From Hypericum androsaemum (Eukaryota > Streptophyta > Magnoliopsida > Malpighiales > Hypericaceae), in the NCBI GenBank assembly GCA_963995505.1, contig OZ023182.1, positions 9,912,707 to 9,976,706 of the forward strand: a stretch of DNA of 64,000 bases, written 5' to 3'. This document shows positions 32,188 through 48,837 of the stretch, one piece after another. The translations under genes were made by a program, and so were the position numbers. A model generated the notes under the pieces. It saw only the letters and a program-made list of their open reading frames with translations. It had not been told where the DNA came from and searched no databases. Numbering within the stretch: the stretch's first letter is position 1; every line of letters starts with the position of its first letter.

Positions 32188-32779
32188 TTTTAACTAGTGC
32201 AAATTATCCCCTAGTCCCTGGTATTTGATCATCCTTCCCCTCGGGTCCCTGCATTTTAAAAATCATGGTTCCAATCTTATCTCGTCCATCTCCGGGTGTG
32301 TCTAGAGAGAGAAAGCCATGGCTTTTCCCCAACAGCTCTAGCTCGGCTTACTCCAGACGCGAACGAGAATGTTGTTGCCGCCACCATCGACAAGAGGTCC
32401 TCGCAGGTCAAGAGGTCGAAGGAGGAGTAGGACCATCCTCCAAGCCGACCCACTGTGCAGCCCTCCATTGCGCCATTTCTGACTGCTTCCCCAGGAAGCG
32501 ACGCACTGCTGTTTTTCGTTGCTCCCTCCAGGAGAAAGGGGACAATCCAACCAATAGTGAGTCCCTCTTTATCACCGGTCCCTTGCTTTTCTAATAGCCC
32601 ACCTTCGAATTTCGGTCAAAAATGAAAAAAGAGCCGATGATGTCACTTTATTGACACAGGGACCCGAGAGTTGATAAAATCAAAGTCAGGGGACGACAAA
32701 ATCAGTTTTTAAAATGCAGGGACCCGAGGAGGAGGATGACCAAATACCAGGGACTAGAGGTAATTTTCTCTTTTAACTA
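32188..32779. mobile_element. Small Mutator-like TIR element with 9-bp target duplication
   Basis: The element spans 32197-32770. The left end GTGCAAATTATCCCCTAG and the right end (complement GAGAAAATTACCTCTAG) begin imperfect TIRs of about 75 bp that include CTAGTCCCTGG and CGGGTCCCTGCATTTT. TTTTAACTA at 32188-32196 and 32771-32779 is a perfect 9-bp target duplication, as in Mutator-like elements. The interior is GC-richer and may be captured gene sequence; no domain is recognisable. Confidence 0.8.
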
Positions 32780-33879
32780 TCCACGATACAAAATTCATTG
32801 TCATCTGAAAATATGAAATGTTGCGATCAAAACATTACCCTACTTTCCCATTAGTTTTTAAAATTAGATTCTAAGAAAGATTTAAATTATACAAAGTTCA
32901 GTTTGAATAAGAAAAAGGTAAAAAATTTCGAAGGTGGGATACTAGTCATATTAAAAAATACCTTGCGACCATGAATTTTTTTTTGGATAAACGAAGTTAT
33001 CTGTACAAAAAAGGCCATCCTAGATTCCTAAATGGCGGCGGCTGCCCCAGATGGCGAACCATCCACGAAAACGAAGTTCCTTCCCTTGGGAACAGATTTG
33101 GTAGAGTGCGCATGGGGATTAAAGCAAGTCCATAGCATAGTCACGTACAAATTAATATCATTTTACATATAAATTATTATCTGATAAGTTATTGATCATC
33201 AAATTTAAATATATTTTTTTATAATCGAATCTGACGATCTAAAATTTAGTCCTCACTTAAAGACAAAATTTTGTTAATTTCCACTCAATTCGATTTCCAA
33301 CAAACAGGGACCCCCCGCGCTAAAATAAATAGCCAACAAAGGATTTATGTTACCTTGCGAATTATTGGATCACGTGGATGATATTGATTTGTCTAAAACA
33401 CAAGTAAGTTGGGTGTTGATAACGAACCCAACCCATGTCAAGTCTACCGGTTTTGGATTGAACAGGGACAATATAAAAATCGTCCTTACGGAGGGGATTT
33501 CATTTGAACCATCAGATTTTATTAAAAATCGTGTCTAAAAATTTGACAATCATAAAAAACCGTGTCTATAAGTATAATTACTTGATCTATTTTAGTGAGT
33601 ATAAATCGTATCCCCACTTAATCCAACCCCAAGTCCACCACCTCTCCTTCTCATTACCCAAAAAAAGAAAGAAAAAAGTCTTCTCACTCCTCCACACCAC
33701 CTATATATATATATATATATAGGCCTCCTCTCCTCTCTGACAAAAACCAAACCCAAGAAATCAATTCATTAGCTGTCTTTTGCCTCTCCTTCGTTGCTCT
33801 TCCTGTCCGTCTCTGTTTCAAAAGCCAAGACGTCAAGTGATCACTAGCTGTCTTTTCCTCTTATTTCAAAACAAGACCA
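32780..33879 (+). other. RING3 upstream region
   Basis: No gene seen. Bases 33480-33625 match 63068-63225 at about 80% by eye, a dispersed repeat. A TA run at 33701-33722 lies about 160 bp before the RING3 ATG and could serve as its TATA region; a CT-rich stretch follows. Confidence 0.4.
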
Positions 33880-34197
33880 ATGGCAGGTAGCTGTTTGATC
33901 GATCTCAGCTTCGACCTCGAAGACGCTCTAACCATGCCAATGGATGTTAGTCCAAGGCCTTCTTCGTCATTTGCGGCTTTAATCGACGACATCCCGACGG
34001 TTGTACCAAAAGAAGAAGAAGCCTGCTCCATTTGCATGGAGAGTTTCCATGTGGGTATTAATGGAGCCAAGCAAGTCCCATGTGGCCACGTCTACCATCG
34101 GGCTTGCATCTCCTCCTGGCTCTCCCACTCCAACTCCTGTCCTCTTTGCCGGAGTGACATCTCGCCGGCGCCCAATACCCTTGGCAACTGCTTATGA
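33880..34197 (+). CDS. RING-H2 finger protein (RING3)
   Basis: Single exon, 105 aa. RING-H2 residues are C49, C52, C68, H70, H73, C76, C87 and C90, with CGHVYH and CPLC as in RING1 and RING2. ISSWLSHS is shared with both. The N-terminal half is diverged and acidic, so this is the oldest of the three duplicates. Probable E3 ubiquitin ligase. Confidence 0.85.
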   Translation: MAGSCLIDLSFDLEDALTMPMDVSPRPSSSFAALIDDIPTVVPKEEEACSICMESFHVGINGAKQVPCGHVYHRACISSWLSHSNSCPLCRSDISPAPNTLGNCL

Positions 34198-36315
34198 TCG
34201 ATTATTAGGAATGTTTGGTTTGGTTGGTTGGATGTACCTAGCTAATTAATTTGTATTACTCAGGGTTGTTCTGTTTTTGGTTCTTGATGTTACACATAAT
34301 CAATTTTTTTTAGAGGTAAATAAAGCTTTATTGATCACCAAGAATACAGATACACATAGTCTCCAACAGAAGCACAAAAAAAGTCAAAACTCCACGACGT
34401 AATCAATTAGTTAACTATTTTGTTTACTTTTGACCATGTACCGATACAACCTTTTGTTTGCTTTGTTTAATCAATATATATTGCAGGGTCTTGGTTCTTA
34501 TCTATATTTCGAATCATTTCTTGTTTCGAATTTGTAAATGGCATCTTAGTAGCTCAAGTTTGTTATGTTCTGGTCAACTTCCTGTTATAATAATGCAGAA
34601 AGCTCTTTGATAGGATGTGGTGCACGAAGTAGACTGGTGTGTGTAAGGGTGAGTATTCGGATAATCCGAATTTGTAATATTCAAATTTTTAACTATCCGA
34701 ACTATGAACTATCCAATATTCGATAATCTAAACTATCTGATCTTGGCTCAAATTCTTGACTTGTTCTAGATTTTATTGCAACTATATTTATTGTACCGGA
34801 ACTCAAAATAATTAGTCAAATTTGAACAATTATCTTAGTTAATCAACGCAGATATATGATCTATAAATAGTGTTCAATATATACGATATGTCATCTAAAT
34901 TTTATCAATAATTTAGGCACCTTATCTGAAAGCATTATCCCGTGGTTAACATTACTCTACATGAATGCACTAGAAGAATAACAAAAGAACCTAATTACAA
35001 TTTCGTGACCTCTCGGAGGAGACAAGGGCAAAATGCACGGTAGTATTCCTTACGTTAGCCTGAATTTATTAATACGGGTAACGTTAGCCAGAGTTGACGT
35101 TAGCTCTTAAATTAAAATGCATAGACACTCGACTCAGATGAGTCAAAAGGTTAGGGAATATATATTATGTTACACACAGCGGTTTTTTTTACCACTTGAA
35201 TCAATTAATTTTTTCATAAATTTTGACATTTTTTATGATTGAACTATTTTATAATTTTAAATTCTAAGTTGGGATTTATTCTTTAAGTCTTCATTTTGTT
35301 TTATTTTTTGGTCAAATAATATGTGAAAAAGTGCCCACCGCGTGTAAGCAGTGAAACAAGCCCTTCTTTCGTATTTGACCAATGTTCATATTTTTTTTAG
35401 GTTGGATCAATGTTCATTGGAACATCCCGATGGACAAGGTCGTTAAGGCGGCTGATCGAAGACATGAAATGAGAAAAAGACAAGTTGGACCTCCACGGAA
35501 ATAATTGTAACAACTTGTCAAACTCTCTCACCTCAACACATCGTTTTCTTTTGCCAAACTCCTCTTTTACAAAATATGGTATGCCATTAATGGAGCTCCA
35601 ATGTGGGAGATTTAGAACCACATGAAGAAGATTATTTTCGGGAAGTTTTGGTCACTCAGATTATTTTCCACGCCTAAAAATGATTAATTTGTTCCAACGT
35701 AATTACGGAGTTATGTAATCAAAATCAAATCATTTTGATCGAATTAGTTCTAATCATTACATAATTCATGTAATGATTCAGATTAATTTTATCTTTGCAC
35801 ATTCTAATTTGGTGTAACCTTAGAATCAATTCATTTATAAGTAATAGAATCAATATTACTTATAAAAAATCTTTCAAATTCCTCATACAATACCGAAATT
35901 CTGTATTCAATTTGTTTCTACAACTCTTTTTAAGTCCGGATCCCTAATGGTCACTGGATCTCTGATTCTCTATCAGATTTCGTAGTATGGACCAACATTT
36001 GCTAACTCACATTTGGGCCCATAAACAACAAGATTTTAGTACTACATCCTACATTTTTTTACATTTGAGGCGGGAAAATGTACAGGCAGATTAAATTTTG
36101 GGCCGGATCCACTACTCACTCCCCGACAGCTGGACCTTGATTCAAAACACCGAACGAGCGAGTCCAATGAAATCCGTTCACGGATCCAATATATATATAT
36201 ATATATATATTGGAAAATGTGAAAGCTAGAGGCCCTCCTCGTCCCGCCTCTCAACCACAACCAGAAGAAGCTTCCATAATTCGACAAAGAAAGAAGAAGA
36301 AGAAGAAGATCCGAG
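34198..36315. other. Intergenic region
   Basis: No convincing gene. From 34306 a T-run is followed by AGAGGTAAATAAAGC, which looks like the inverted tail of a retroposed sequence. At 34650-34740 there is a repeat of TATCCGAA/ATTCGATAA words. Bases 36184-36215 are a perfect palindrome of TCCA, a TA run, and TGGA, about 105 bp upstream of the next gene, and probably contain its TATA box. Confidence 0.4.
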
Positions 36316-39066
36316 ATGGCGGAGAAAAGAGGGGCCGTGTCGGTGCTCAACTGCGTCGACCTCTCCGATCCCGATCTCGCCCGATCCGTCTCTTCCCTTA
36401 AACAGGTGCGATTTCTTCCTTCCATCGGATTCCGTTTCGGTGGCCAAGTATATTGAACCCTAAACCTAGTTGTAACGGTTACTTTCAACATCTTGCACAT
36501 ATTAATATTTGTTGTTATTAACAATAATCCGGAAAATTAACTCGCGGCGGTGTTTTAATGAAGGCTTGTTTGGACTGCGGGTTTTTCTACGTGGTGAACC
36601 ACGGGATAAGGGAGGAGTTGATGGAGGAGGTGTTCTCCCAGAGCCGGAAGTTCTTCGCGTTACCGGATGGGGAGAAGATGAGAGTCCTGAGGAACGATAA
36701 GAACCGAGGCTACACCCCCGTCCTCGACGAGCTCCTCGACCCCGACCACCAGCTCCACGGTTTCCCTTCGTCTTTTCCTCTTTTTCGATTTAATTTTTCG
36801 AAGTTTGATTTAAATTGGTTGTTTTTCTGAGCAGGAGATTACAAGGAGGGGTATTACCTCGGAGTTGAGGGCGATCCCGCTGCAGAAAAACCATTTTACG
36901 GCCCCAACGTCTGGCCCGCTGAAGGTAATTTCAGCGATGTTGTTGATTGTTAGTTGTTTGTTTGAGCTCTGAGTGACTAGAGGCTGTTGTTTTTGTTTTG
37001 AGGAAACAGAGGTTTTGCCGGGGTGGAGGCAGACTATGGAGAGATTTCACCGAGAGGCTCTGTGAGTGTTTCGCAAAACCTTTTGATGTGGTTTTTTGGT
37101 TCTTGCTGCACATGTTTGTTCCTCGGGGAGCTGATTGGAGTGACAATTTTGGGCTGCTCAGAGAGGTAGGGAGGGCCGTTGCGCGGATTATCGCGCTGGC
37201 GCTTGATTTGGAGGCTGATTTTTTTGATAGGCCTGACATGCTCGATGAGCCTATTGCTATCATGCGATTGCTGCATTACACAGGTCTGGTCTTTTCTGCT
37301 AGTAATGTGGTGTTGGGTGGATAATTTGTTATAACATGGATATTTATTCTATTGGTGGTTGTTGTGTTGATCAGGTCATGTTTCTGATCCTTCCCAGGGA
37401 ATATATGGAGCTGGAGCACATTCCGACTATGGTTTGATTACCCTCCTAGCGACTGATGATGTATACGGTCTTCAAGTATGTCCTTCATGAAACTAGTTCC
37501 TGCAACTCTTTTTCACTCTGTTTCCAGGCGAACCGTCTGATTAGTATTAAGATGGTTTCAATCTGGCAGATATGCAAAGATAAGGAAGCTAAGCCCCAAA
37601 TATGGGAGTATGTAGCATCAATGAAAGGGTGAGCAGTGCTGGCTTTTACTTGGGTGTATTTCTTGATCGATTGAACTGCCACATGTTTTATATGTTGGGA
37701 GGTTTTACAGAGCTTAGAAACTCCCTCGACTTGGACGTTGTATGGCCTTGTATAAAGGCCTCTATTTGTTTTTCCACATTGGGTGATGAGTTTTCTTGTC
37801 TCCTCCTGTTGGCTAATCCTGAACAGAGCAATCGTGGTGAACCTTGGCGACATGCTGGAACGATGGAGCAACTGCATTTTCAAGTACTGTTTCTTCCTGT
37901 GACATCACATTGTCAACTACTATTCTTTTCACAGAGATTGATGTAGGAATGCCATGTCAAGTGAATTCTTGCAAATTTATGGCCAAAGTTGGACTTATGT
38001 TCCTGACTGGTTAGCCTTGGCATGAGACTTAGTTTTGCTTTTCTATAGGATATTTTTTAATCAACTGAGTTTGGCTTTTTGATGGCCCAGGTCCACACTT
38101 CACAGAGTTTTAGGGAATGGCCAGGATCGATATTCTGTAAGGACTTAACCAGCTTTCCTATGTTGCCAGTATATTTGAGTGTAAATTGATATATATCATA
38201 TCTTGTCATCTAAATCTCAATTTTTTTCACGAATGCTATATTTTAGTTTAGAGATACTTTTACCCCGTACATCCTGGGAAAAGATGACGATGGTCGTCTT
38301 TGAGTTACTCATGTCAGTCAATAAGCAAGGGTGTTTTCGTCATCACCACTAGATGTTCCTGATATTTCTTTATTTGGAACTTATTCAATACTTGTCCAGT
38401 GGCGGTATGTTATAATTTACAACTATCATCTCATTAGTTTTTTTTCTTGGCCAGATTGCTTTCTTTGTTGAACCCAGTCATGATTGTCTTGTTGAATGCT
38501 TGCCAACATGCAAATCTGAGATAAATCCTCCCAAGTAAGTTTGGTGTCTTCTCTTATGTGGTGGTATCTTAATCAAAGCTGGCGCTTCATCATAACCATG
38601 GTTAACATTTTGTTGAAAGCCACTAAAAATGGTTGTGGTTTTTCCATGCTGAAAATGTCTTTCCCATACTTGCCAAGCTAAATCCGAAGGTTAATACTTA
38701 ATCAACTTGGCTCTTGCCGGAGATCCATGCAATGTCATCCTATGCATACCCAGTTTGAAGTGTGACAAGTGTTTCGGGATGATGGGACAGTAACTTCCAT
38801 TAAGTGCTTAAAATCATAGGATACCATCCTCTTCGTATAGAACTGCTATAATGTTGCTTGGTGATTGCAAAGATGACGTACAGACATGCACATGCATACC
38901 GATCATCGATTTTCAGTTGAACTTCTGGGCGTATCTATTAATCAGGTTTCCTCCAATCAAGTGCGGCACTTACTTGAGCCAAAGGTACAAGGAAACTCAT
39001 GCTGATCTTAGTGCATACAGCCAGCAGCAAACAAGAGATCACTGCAATGCCGAAATAGGTCTCTAG
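36316..39066 (+). CDS. 2-oxoglutarate/Fe(II)-dependent dioxygenase (hxnY-like)
   Basis: Eleven exons by GT-AG logic: 36316-36405, 36564-36759, 36835-36924, 37010-37061, 37162-37283, 37375-37475, 37570-37628, 37827-37883, 38091-38136, 38455-38534, 38946-39066; 337 aa, with all phases agreeing. The N-terminal DIOX_N-type domain contains GFFYVVNHGI. The jelly-roll core has HSDYG (the H-x-D iron ligands) in exon 6, the distal His in LHRV, and an R-Y-S 2-oxoglutarate-binding triad across exons 9/10. Soluble enzyme using 2-oxoglutarate, O2 and Fe(II). It resembles plant proteins annotated as hxnY-type oxidoreductases; the substrate is unknown. It converges with the malic-enzyme gene. Confidence 0.9.
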
Positions 39067-39635
39067 CCGCTGCAGATTTACGATTGCCGTAATCTTACAC
39101 ATGTATATAGTTTTGTCGTTAATATTTATCCAGCTATAGATTAATGTGGTTACCCCTCTCTGGTTAATTTAATTTAATTGCTGTTCTCATGCAATTGTAT
39201 CAGAGTAGACTATTTGTCGGAGCTATCAGGAAATATGCTGCTGCAGCAGGTTGGTGAAGCGGTTTATCTGAATCGGTGCTCACACATAGCACAAGAGCAT
39301 TTGCACATTTCCGCACTAATGCAGAAGCTGTGTGTCCGATAATGGTCTTTGTGGTCTTATCTAACTCGGATGATCCAAAGAGTTGATCAAATTTCTCAGA
39401 TATTAGTAGTTTGGAAGTACAAAAGTGGCAGAGATGGATTGTAGATAGCAGATACATCGACTGCACAAGAACGAAAAGAGGATAGTGGAACACCTACATT
39501 TTCTTTAAATGACCATAAAGCTGCAAGTACATGCTCGTCCTCTGTTATTCAACTGTTGCATTTTTATTGTCCCTTTTTGGAGAGGATAACATTAAACACA
39601 CATACGAAGCACGAGCCGCAGGTCAAGACGCCGCC
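39067..39635. other. Convergent 3' region between the dioxygenase and malic-enzyme genes
   Basis: About 570 bp between two convergent stops, so it should contain both 3' UTRs. The 97-codon minus-strand frame at 39200-39493 has no family features and is probably untranslated sequence of the malic-enzyme gene. Confidence 0.5.
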
Positions 39636-43747
<4,112 letters not shown>

Positions 43748-44241
43748 TCTTCTCTTCTCCTTCTCTCCTCTTCTCTTAAACGCACCGCTTTGATCTTCCT
43801 ATCTTGTACTGATGAATCTCGCTCTTTGACTAGCTACTAGTTGCAGCAGACTTTATGCGAACTTGATCGATGTAGCTTCTTTTTAATTATCTTTTTTATA
43901 TTAATTAATTAATTTAATTTCTTTTTCTTTTATTGCGGTGGTTATATTATTTGACGACGTGGCGGGGCATTAGTGAAAAATGGCGCCACCAGTTCCCTTG
44001 TTAAATTAAAGTTAGTGATTGATTTTTAATAATATTCTAATTTAATTAATTCTCGAGTTCTAAACCAAATGTGAAACGATATAAAAAGAAAAGTCAGTGA
44101 TCGAACATTCAAAATATCTATTGTCACTGTCGTTGAACGTTACATAAAATGATGTTAAATGAAAGAAAATGGAAAATTAGTCGTGACTCTAAAACCTTTA
44201 TATCCTTGAAAAACCGTTATTACTATCTATCACGTACATCA
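43748..44241. promoter_or_regulatory. Malic-enzyme upstream region
   Basis: About 490 bp to the next transposon. CT-rich leader sequence lies on the minus strand directly upstream of the ATG. I cannot identify specific elements. Confidence 0.35.
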
Positions 44242-45758
44242 ATTTAATTTGGGAAAAGTCTACTTAAGTACCCTATAGTATCACCGATTATCACTTGAGT
44301 ACTCTGTGGTTTAAAATCGATAGAACCGGTCCGACTTTTTCTAATTTATATCACTTAGATCCACTCAAGTCCGGTTCGAGATTTTTTTGCAAAACACGTC
44401 GTTTTGACTCTTATGTGGACTGCCACGTCGTAGTGACCCGGATTAGTCATTGCTGACATGGCGATGGGTAAATTATCAAATTAGTACCAAATTAATTTAT
44501 TATTTTTCAAAAAATTCCTTATCCTCCCATCTCTCTTTCTCTCTCTTTTTCCATTCATGTTCTTCTTCAATCTCCCCATTTTTTCCATCTTCAATTTAAC
44601 AAAAAAATTGGAATCCAACCCGTCCCCTCCGTACAGCCCCCCGCCTGGGTCCGCCCTCGACCCGAGCCCCCTCCCCGCCTCTTCCTCCCTCTCCTCCTCC
44701 TCCTTCCACGCCCTAGCCCTCCAGCACTCCCAGAACTTCCCCAGGAATGCCTCCACGTCAGCCGCCCAGCCTCTGCCGTCGCCCTTCCCCCGCACCATCG
44801 CGGTCACCACCACACTTCGGGACCCCCGCGCGGGAGCCACCTGGAAGCGGAGGCGCGGGGAGTGGAACATCGACTTGATGGACTTCTTGGGGAAGAAGAT
44901 GTGGGTGACGGCAGAGAGGGGATCTAGAGGAGGCGGTGGGTGGTCAGGATCAGGAGGCCCGATTTGTAAGGAGGAAAATTGGGGATGGATGAAGAGGAGG
45001 GTTCGGGTTCGGGTTGAAGAAGAACATTTCATTTCCCGGCTCCGCTCCCCTCCTCCCACCGATTTCGGAGTCCATCCCTTTCGAGTCTCTCCGGTGCCCG
45101 GCGTTTCGCCGAAATCTCCCTGGTCCCAAGTTCCTTCTTAAACCCAAAAAGGAGGTAAATTTAATTTAATTTAATTTCTTCATTTTTTTTCTTTCCCCTT
45201 TCATATACCTTAATGCTAATCGAGAAAACTTATATGGGTCGATTCCTGAGTTTTTAGTAACTTGTTAAGGTCTGTCTCTTTTTCCCTTTGGCCAACCTTC
45301 GCAGAACAAAAATGGGTCTTAATTATTTCGAGCTAATTTGGAAAATCACGTGACCTGTTTTCTAGGATGTGGGATGATGAGAAAGTGGAGGAGACTGTGT
45401 AGCTTGCCATGTTTGCAAAAAATGGGGAGATTGAAGAAGAACATGAATGGAAGAAGAGAGAGAAAGAGAGATGGGAGGATAAGAAATTTTTTGAAAAATA
45501 ATAAATTAATTTGGTACTAATTTGATAATTTGCGCATCACCATGTCAGCAATGACTAATCCGGGTCACTACGACGTGGCAGTTCACATAAGCATCAAAAC
45601 TACGCGTTTTGCAAAAAAACTCGAACCGGACTTGAATGGATCTAAGTGATAAAAATTAGAAAAAGTCAGAATGGTTCTATCGATTTTAAACCACAGGGTA
45701 CTCAAGTGATAATCGGTGATACCACAGGGTGCTTAATTAGACTTTTTCCATTTAATTA
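44242..45758. mobile_element. Mutator-like element carrying GC-rich captured sequence (Pack-MULE-like)
   Basis: The element spans 44251-45749. The TIRs are about 330 bp each: 44251-44580 against 45420-45749, beginning GGGAAAAGTCT and ending AGACTTTTTCC. ATTTAATTT (44242-44250) and ATTTAATTA (45750-45758) form an 8-of-9 target duplication. The interior (about 44600-45140) is far richer in GC than the surroundings and open on both strands for more than 190 codons, suggesting captured gene sequence. There is no transposase. I cannot identify the donor. Confidence 0.8.
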
Positions 45759-46891
45759 TGAGAGAATAATTATATTTTAGCTATCACATTTCGTCATTTA
45801 TGTAATATGTAAATTATTGATATTCTCTGTGAACAAGAACAATTTTTAGAATAGAGTGAGGTGACAAACTAAAAAGCCCAATCACTGAAACCATATGCAA
45901 TTTTAAACTATAAAGGACCGGACAAAATATGTGCTTCGAACTCAATAATGTTAATGTTTTGACTGACTATCTTAATTTTGCATTTTCTCTCAACTAACTG
46001 ATTGCCAAATAATGCAACTTCAATTGAAAAAAAGGGGGATGAAGACACAAGTCAGATGAACAAGAACAACTTGCCAATATTAGGATCAATTGAAGCTGGC
46101 GAAACCAAAAAGTATACGGAACAATGTAATGAGATGCACCTGTCTCCATCTCCTTCATAAAAATATAACATTGTGTAGCCCATGATCTCCGGGATATCAA
46201 CATATAATAATGGTCACCATTGGGGAAAAATTGTTGCTTGGTCCTTTTGCGGGACCCTAAACATGAGATTATTGCATTATTTGCCTTTATTTTCCACCAT
46301 TTCTTTTCTCAGTTTCAACAAAATGAAATTTTGGGGCAACCTTCTATCCTTATCAGGAAAATTGACGTCGGCGATTAGTTTTCTTTTCCAAAGAACCAAT
46401 AGCCGATAAACTTTTTTTAAAGGACCGATAATTGCTCATCTACTTTGAGCACCAAAAGAGAGAATTATTAATCAACTTTGGACTAAAGTGGATGCATTAT
46501 TGATGAATCGGCCCTTCATTTGTCAGGTTGACTATGTAAAAATGACCGTTTATCCATCCAAAGCATTGGATGAAGCCTTTGGTTGTATTTATTTTGTTAA
46601 AAATTTGTTGATCACGGTAAATATATTCTATTTATCCAATGCTTAAAACTGGTTTCACTAATAATCTAGTGTAGCTCAGCTATGATATTTTTATCAATAT
46701 TTTTGTATGCTTAATATAAAGGTGAAACTGTTCAATACTTGGGAGTCCCACAAACATGAGAATAAATAAATTCCAAACATTTCAGATCTATCCACTCTCT
46801 CTCCAATGGAATCAGAATACAACGAACTCTCAACACATGCACGGTGATGACTACACATGGCATGACGAACCACGTCCATATTAATTGGAGG
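45759..46891. other. Gene-free region
   Basis: AT-rich intergenic DNA with no recognisable feature. Confidence 0.4.
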
Positions 46892-47916
46892 CATATATGT
46901 GGGGTAAAAAACACCCATGGTCACTGAACTTTGATAATTTTTTGTCCATGGTCACTAACCTATTTTTTTTCCTTTATGGTCACTGAACTATAGTAAGTTA
47001 CTCGGCTATGGTCACTTGGGGTTATTTTTGCAAATATTGCTGAGTTGGCATGATAAAAACTTTCAAATTAATCCCATATTAGTTTATATATTTTTTTCAA
47101 AATCATCCTTTTCCATGCTCTACCCTCTCCCTCTCCTTCCTCCTCCTTTCTTTCCCCCTCTCTCCCTCACACCTTTCTTCGGTTCCACTATCCCCCTTTC
47201 AACTCCTCACGGCATCCTTCTCGGGTACGGTGTGCTCTAAATTATTTCTCTAGATTTCTCTAGAGAAAATCAAAGGCGGTGCTCACTTCTACATATAGAA
47301 GTTGAGCTAGCAAATTGTAGCTGTAATTTGAGTGAAGGCCTTGTAATGGTCTACGACTAAAAAGCTTATATATGATAATAAATTTATGTTTCTCACTATC
47401 AAAGCTTTTAACCTTATTTTTCGAGAGCAACCTTACTAAATTATCAAAACCCTATTAGCCTTAAACCTTAAATTAATTTCCAACAGCTGCACCTCTCGGG
47501 CCTNNNNNNNNNNNNNNNNNNNNNNNNNNNNNNNNNNNNNNNNNNNNNNNNNNNNNNNNNNNNNNNNNNNNNNNNNNNNNNNNNNNNNNNNNNNNNNNNN
47601 NNNNNNNNNNNNNNNNNNNNNNNNNNNNNNNNNNNNNNNNNNNNNNNNNNNNNNNNNNNNNNNNNNNNNNNNNNNNNNNNNNNNNNNNNNNNNNNNNNNN
47701 NNNATGCTTTTGAAAAAAATATAAACGAATATGTGATTAATTTGAAAATATTTATCATGCCAACTCAACAATATTTGCAAAAATAACTCCGAGTGACCAT
47801 AGCCGAGTAACTTACTATAGTTCAGTGACCATAAAGGGAAAAAAATAGGTTAGTGACCATAGACAAAAAATTATCAAAGTTCAGTGACCATGGGTGTTTT
47901 TTACCCCATATATGTG
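46892..47916. mobile_element. Mutator-like TIR element with perfect 10-bp target duplication, gap inside
   Basis: The element spans 46902-47906. The ends are GGGTAAAAAACACCC and its complement; the TIRs are about 200 bp and contain three CATGGTCACTGAACT-type words. CATATATGTG flanks both sides (46892-46901, 47907-47916). The interior before the gap includes a pyrimidine-rich stretch and no ORF of note. Confidence 0.85.
47504..47703. other. Assembly gap (200 N)
   Basis: Exactly 200 N, probably a placeholder size. It lies in the interior of the TIR element, so the element's true length is unknown. Confidence 1.
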
Positions 47917-48837
47917 TCATACCAAGAACAGTGCAACTTGATTATAAAAATGACCGCCAGTGGAAGCCTCGATCATTTTTAATTCCATCCAATCAACATC
48001 ATCCAAACAAGCCCATCAATTATTATATCACTGGTTTTGGCTTTATATACCATTTTTTAGAAGGGAAAAAAAGAACATTAGCTTATTATCAACTTGGTCT
48101 TGTAGATAATCATGTGCATCCTGTGGCACATTGAATATTAATGAAGTTGTCCTCTATCGGTCATTGTGTTATATTGTCTTCTTCTTGCTTAATATGGTTT
48201 TCTTGGAACACGATGTCAATATTATAAGGAAGGACACAGTCACGACGTTTTAATATGGTTTTTTTTTTCTTGCTTAATCCACTCTGTGCCATCTCCTTCA
48301 CGAGGATACTTATCGAACGTTTTAACAGCAGGTTGGTTAGAACCCTGTATACCTAAACGAATCTGGACCTGTATAGCTTGCTTGCGCTGTTAACCCTCAA
48401 TATGGTACTCATTTCCTTTCCTGTTACTAACTACTATACATGAAATTCACGCTCCGAAGCGTCAGAAAATCCACCCTTGGAGCTCCATGACTCGAGACCT
48501 TCTCCCAACAACTAACCAGGCAAACTTACAGCTGCTGGATTTCTCCAGGCCATTGTTAGCACAAAGGCTGCCGTTTGGTGCTCAAGGCAAGGTCAGATTG
48601 GTGGACGAAACATCATCTCGTTCCTGAATGTCACAGAGGCATGGATGGTGTTAGCAAAGGAACGAGCATAACGAGCAAGAATCTCGTCATCTGTATGTCC
48701 ATACCTGAAGGCGATGCAACAAGTACATCAAGAAAAGATGTACAAACACCTGCGTATATTTATTACAAGCTCGGACAAGTCAGCATAACATCTGAAGATT
48801 TAGACAATTTAACAAGCCGCAGCTAGCAAAACTTTAC
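47917..48837. other. Region downstream of golgin exon ending at 48838
   Basis: No gene assigned. On the minus strand a possible acceptor near 48690 is followed by short open frames, but none matches the expected hydrophobic golgin-84 C-terminus. The 3' UTR probably lies here. Confidence 0.3.

Noticed and set aside
39200..39493. 97-codon minus-strand frame after the malic-enzyme stop
   Set aside because: No family features and no splice logic to either gene; more likely untranslated sequence.
47436..47780. Two frames crossing the N run
   Set aside because: Most of their length is unknown bases; they are artefacts of the assembly gap.
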